49,262 nt of DNA from Fidelibacterota bacterium (GTDB lineage Bacteria; Fidelibacterota; Fidelibacteria; Fidelibacterales; Fidelibacteraceae): the NCBI GenBank assembly GCA_021734505.1, contig JAIPIT010000006.1:1-49262 (forward strand). Reading direction: 5' to 3'. A program made the position numbers and the translations under genes. The notes beneath the pieces were generated by a model, which saw only the letters and a program-made list of their open reading frames with translations, made no database searches and was not told the origin of the DNA. The number at the start of each line of letters is the position of its first letter. The stretch's first letter is position 1. Shown piece by piece: positions 49,124-49,262 of this stretch.

Positions 49124-49262
49124 TGTACCTTCTAAACATGGGTAACACTTTACCTTCAAAACATAGGTAACACTTTTTGGTTAAAAGTTCCATTAAAAAG
49201 ATCAGATATTTTCATAGTTGACTCCAATTTGCATTGCTCTGTTATCAGGTAAAAATTGTTTA
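49124..49262 (-). mobile_element. Candidate insertion-sequence end (transposase body off the window edge)
   Basis: TGT terminus, two tandem 25-bp repeats TACCTTCtAAACATgGGTAACACTT / TACCTTCaAAACATaGGTAACACTT, followed on the minus strand by an open frame ending ...KQFLPDNRAMQIGVNYENI* (stop at 49202-49204). Confidence 0.5.

Noticed and set aside
1-49262. tRNA and rRNA genes
   Set aside because: No cloverleaf with GTTC-type T-arm or rRNA core sequences recognised by eye; a tRNAscan-SE/barrnap run would be decisive.

Overview
Chromosomal window, about 49 kb, from a low-to-moderate-GC FCB-group-like bacterium. The assignment rests on two proteins with T9SS-type C-terminal sorting domains and TAnnTTTG-like promoter motifs; exact phylum not determinable here. 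Most of the window is housekeeping or metabolic: a tetR-tolC-MFP-RND efflux operon, threonine synthase, gcvPB, trpS, dtd, radC, mutY, a bcp peroxiredoxin, dnaA with a probable oriC, and umuDC. Also present: a compact ZIP / ICMT / MBL / DUF89 / CGGC / radical-SAM operon and a probable VTE5-VTE6-like kinase fusion. Next to dnaA there is a previously unflagged structured RNA on the minus strand that I read as 6S RNA. The most unusual signal is intergenic: several families of short palindromes that insert into each other. At least two families have both 'empty' and 'occupied' copies within this window. One family (ACAGATT palindromes) exists as solo copies and as a copy whose loop holds exactly one gene, a GxxExxY / PD-(D/E)XK-like ORF, which suggests a minimal nuclease-plus-palindrome mobile element. 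No tRNA, rRNA or CRISPR array was recognised by eye.
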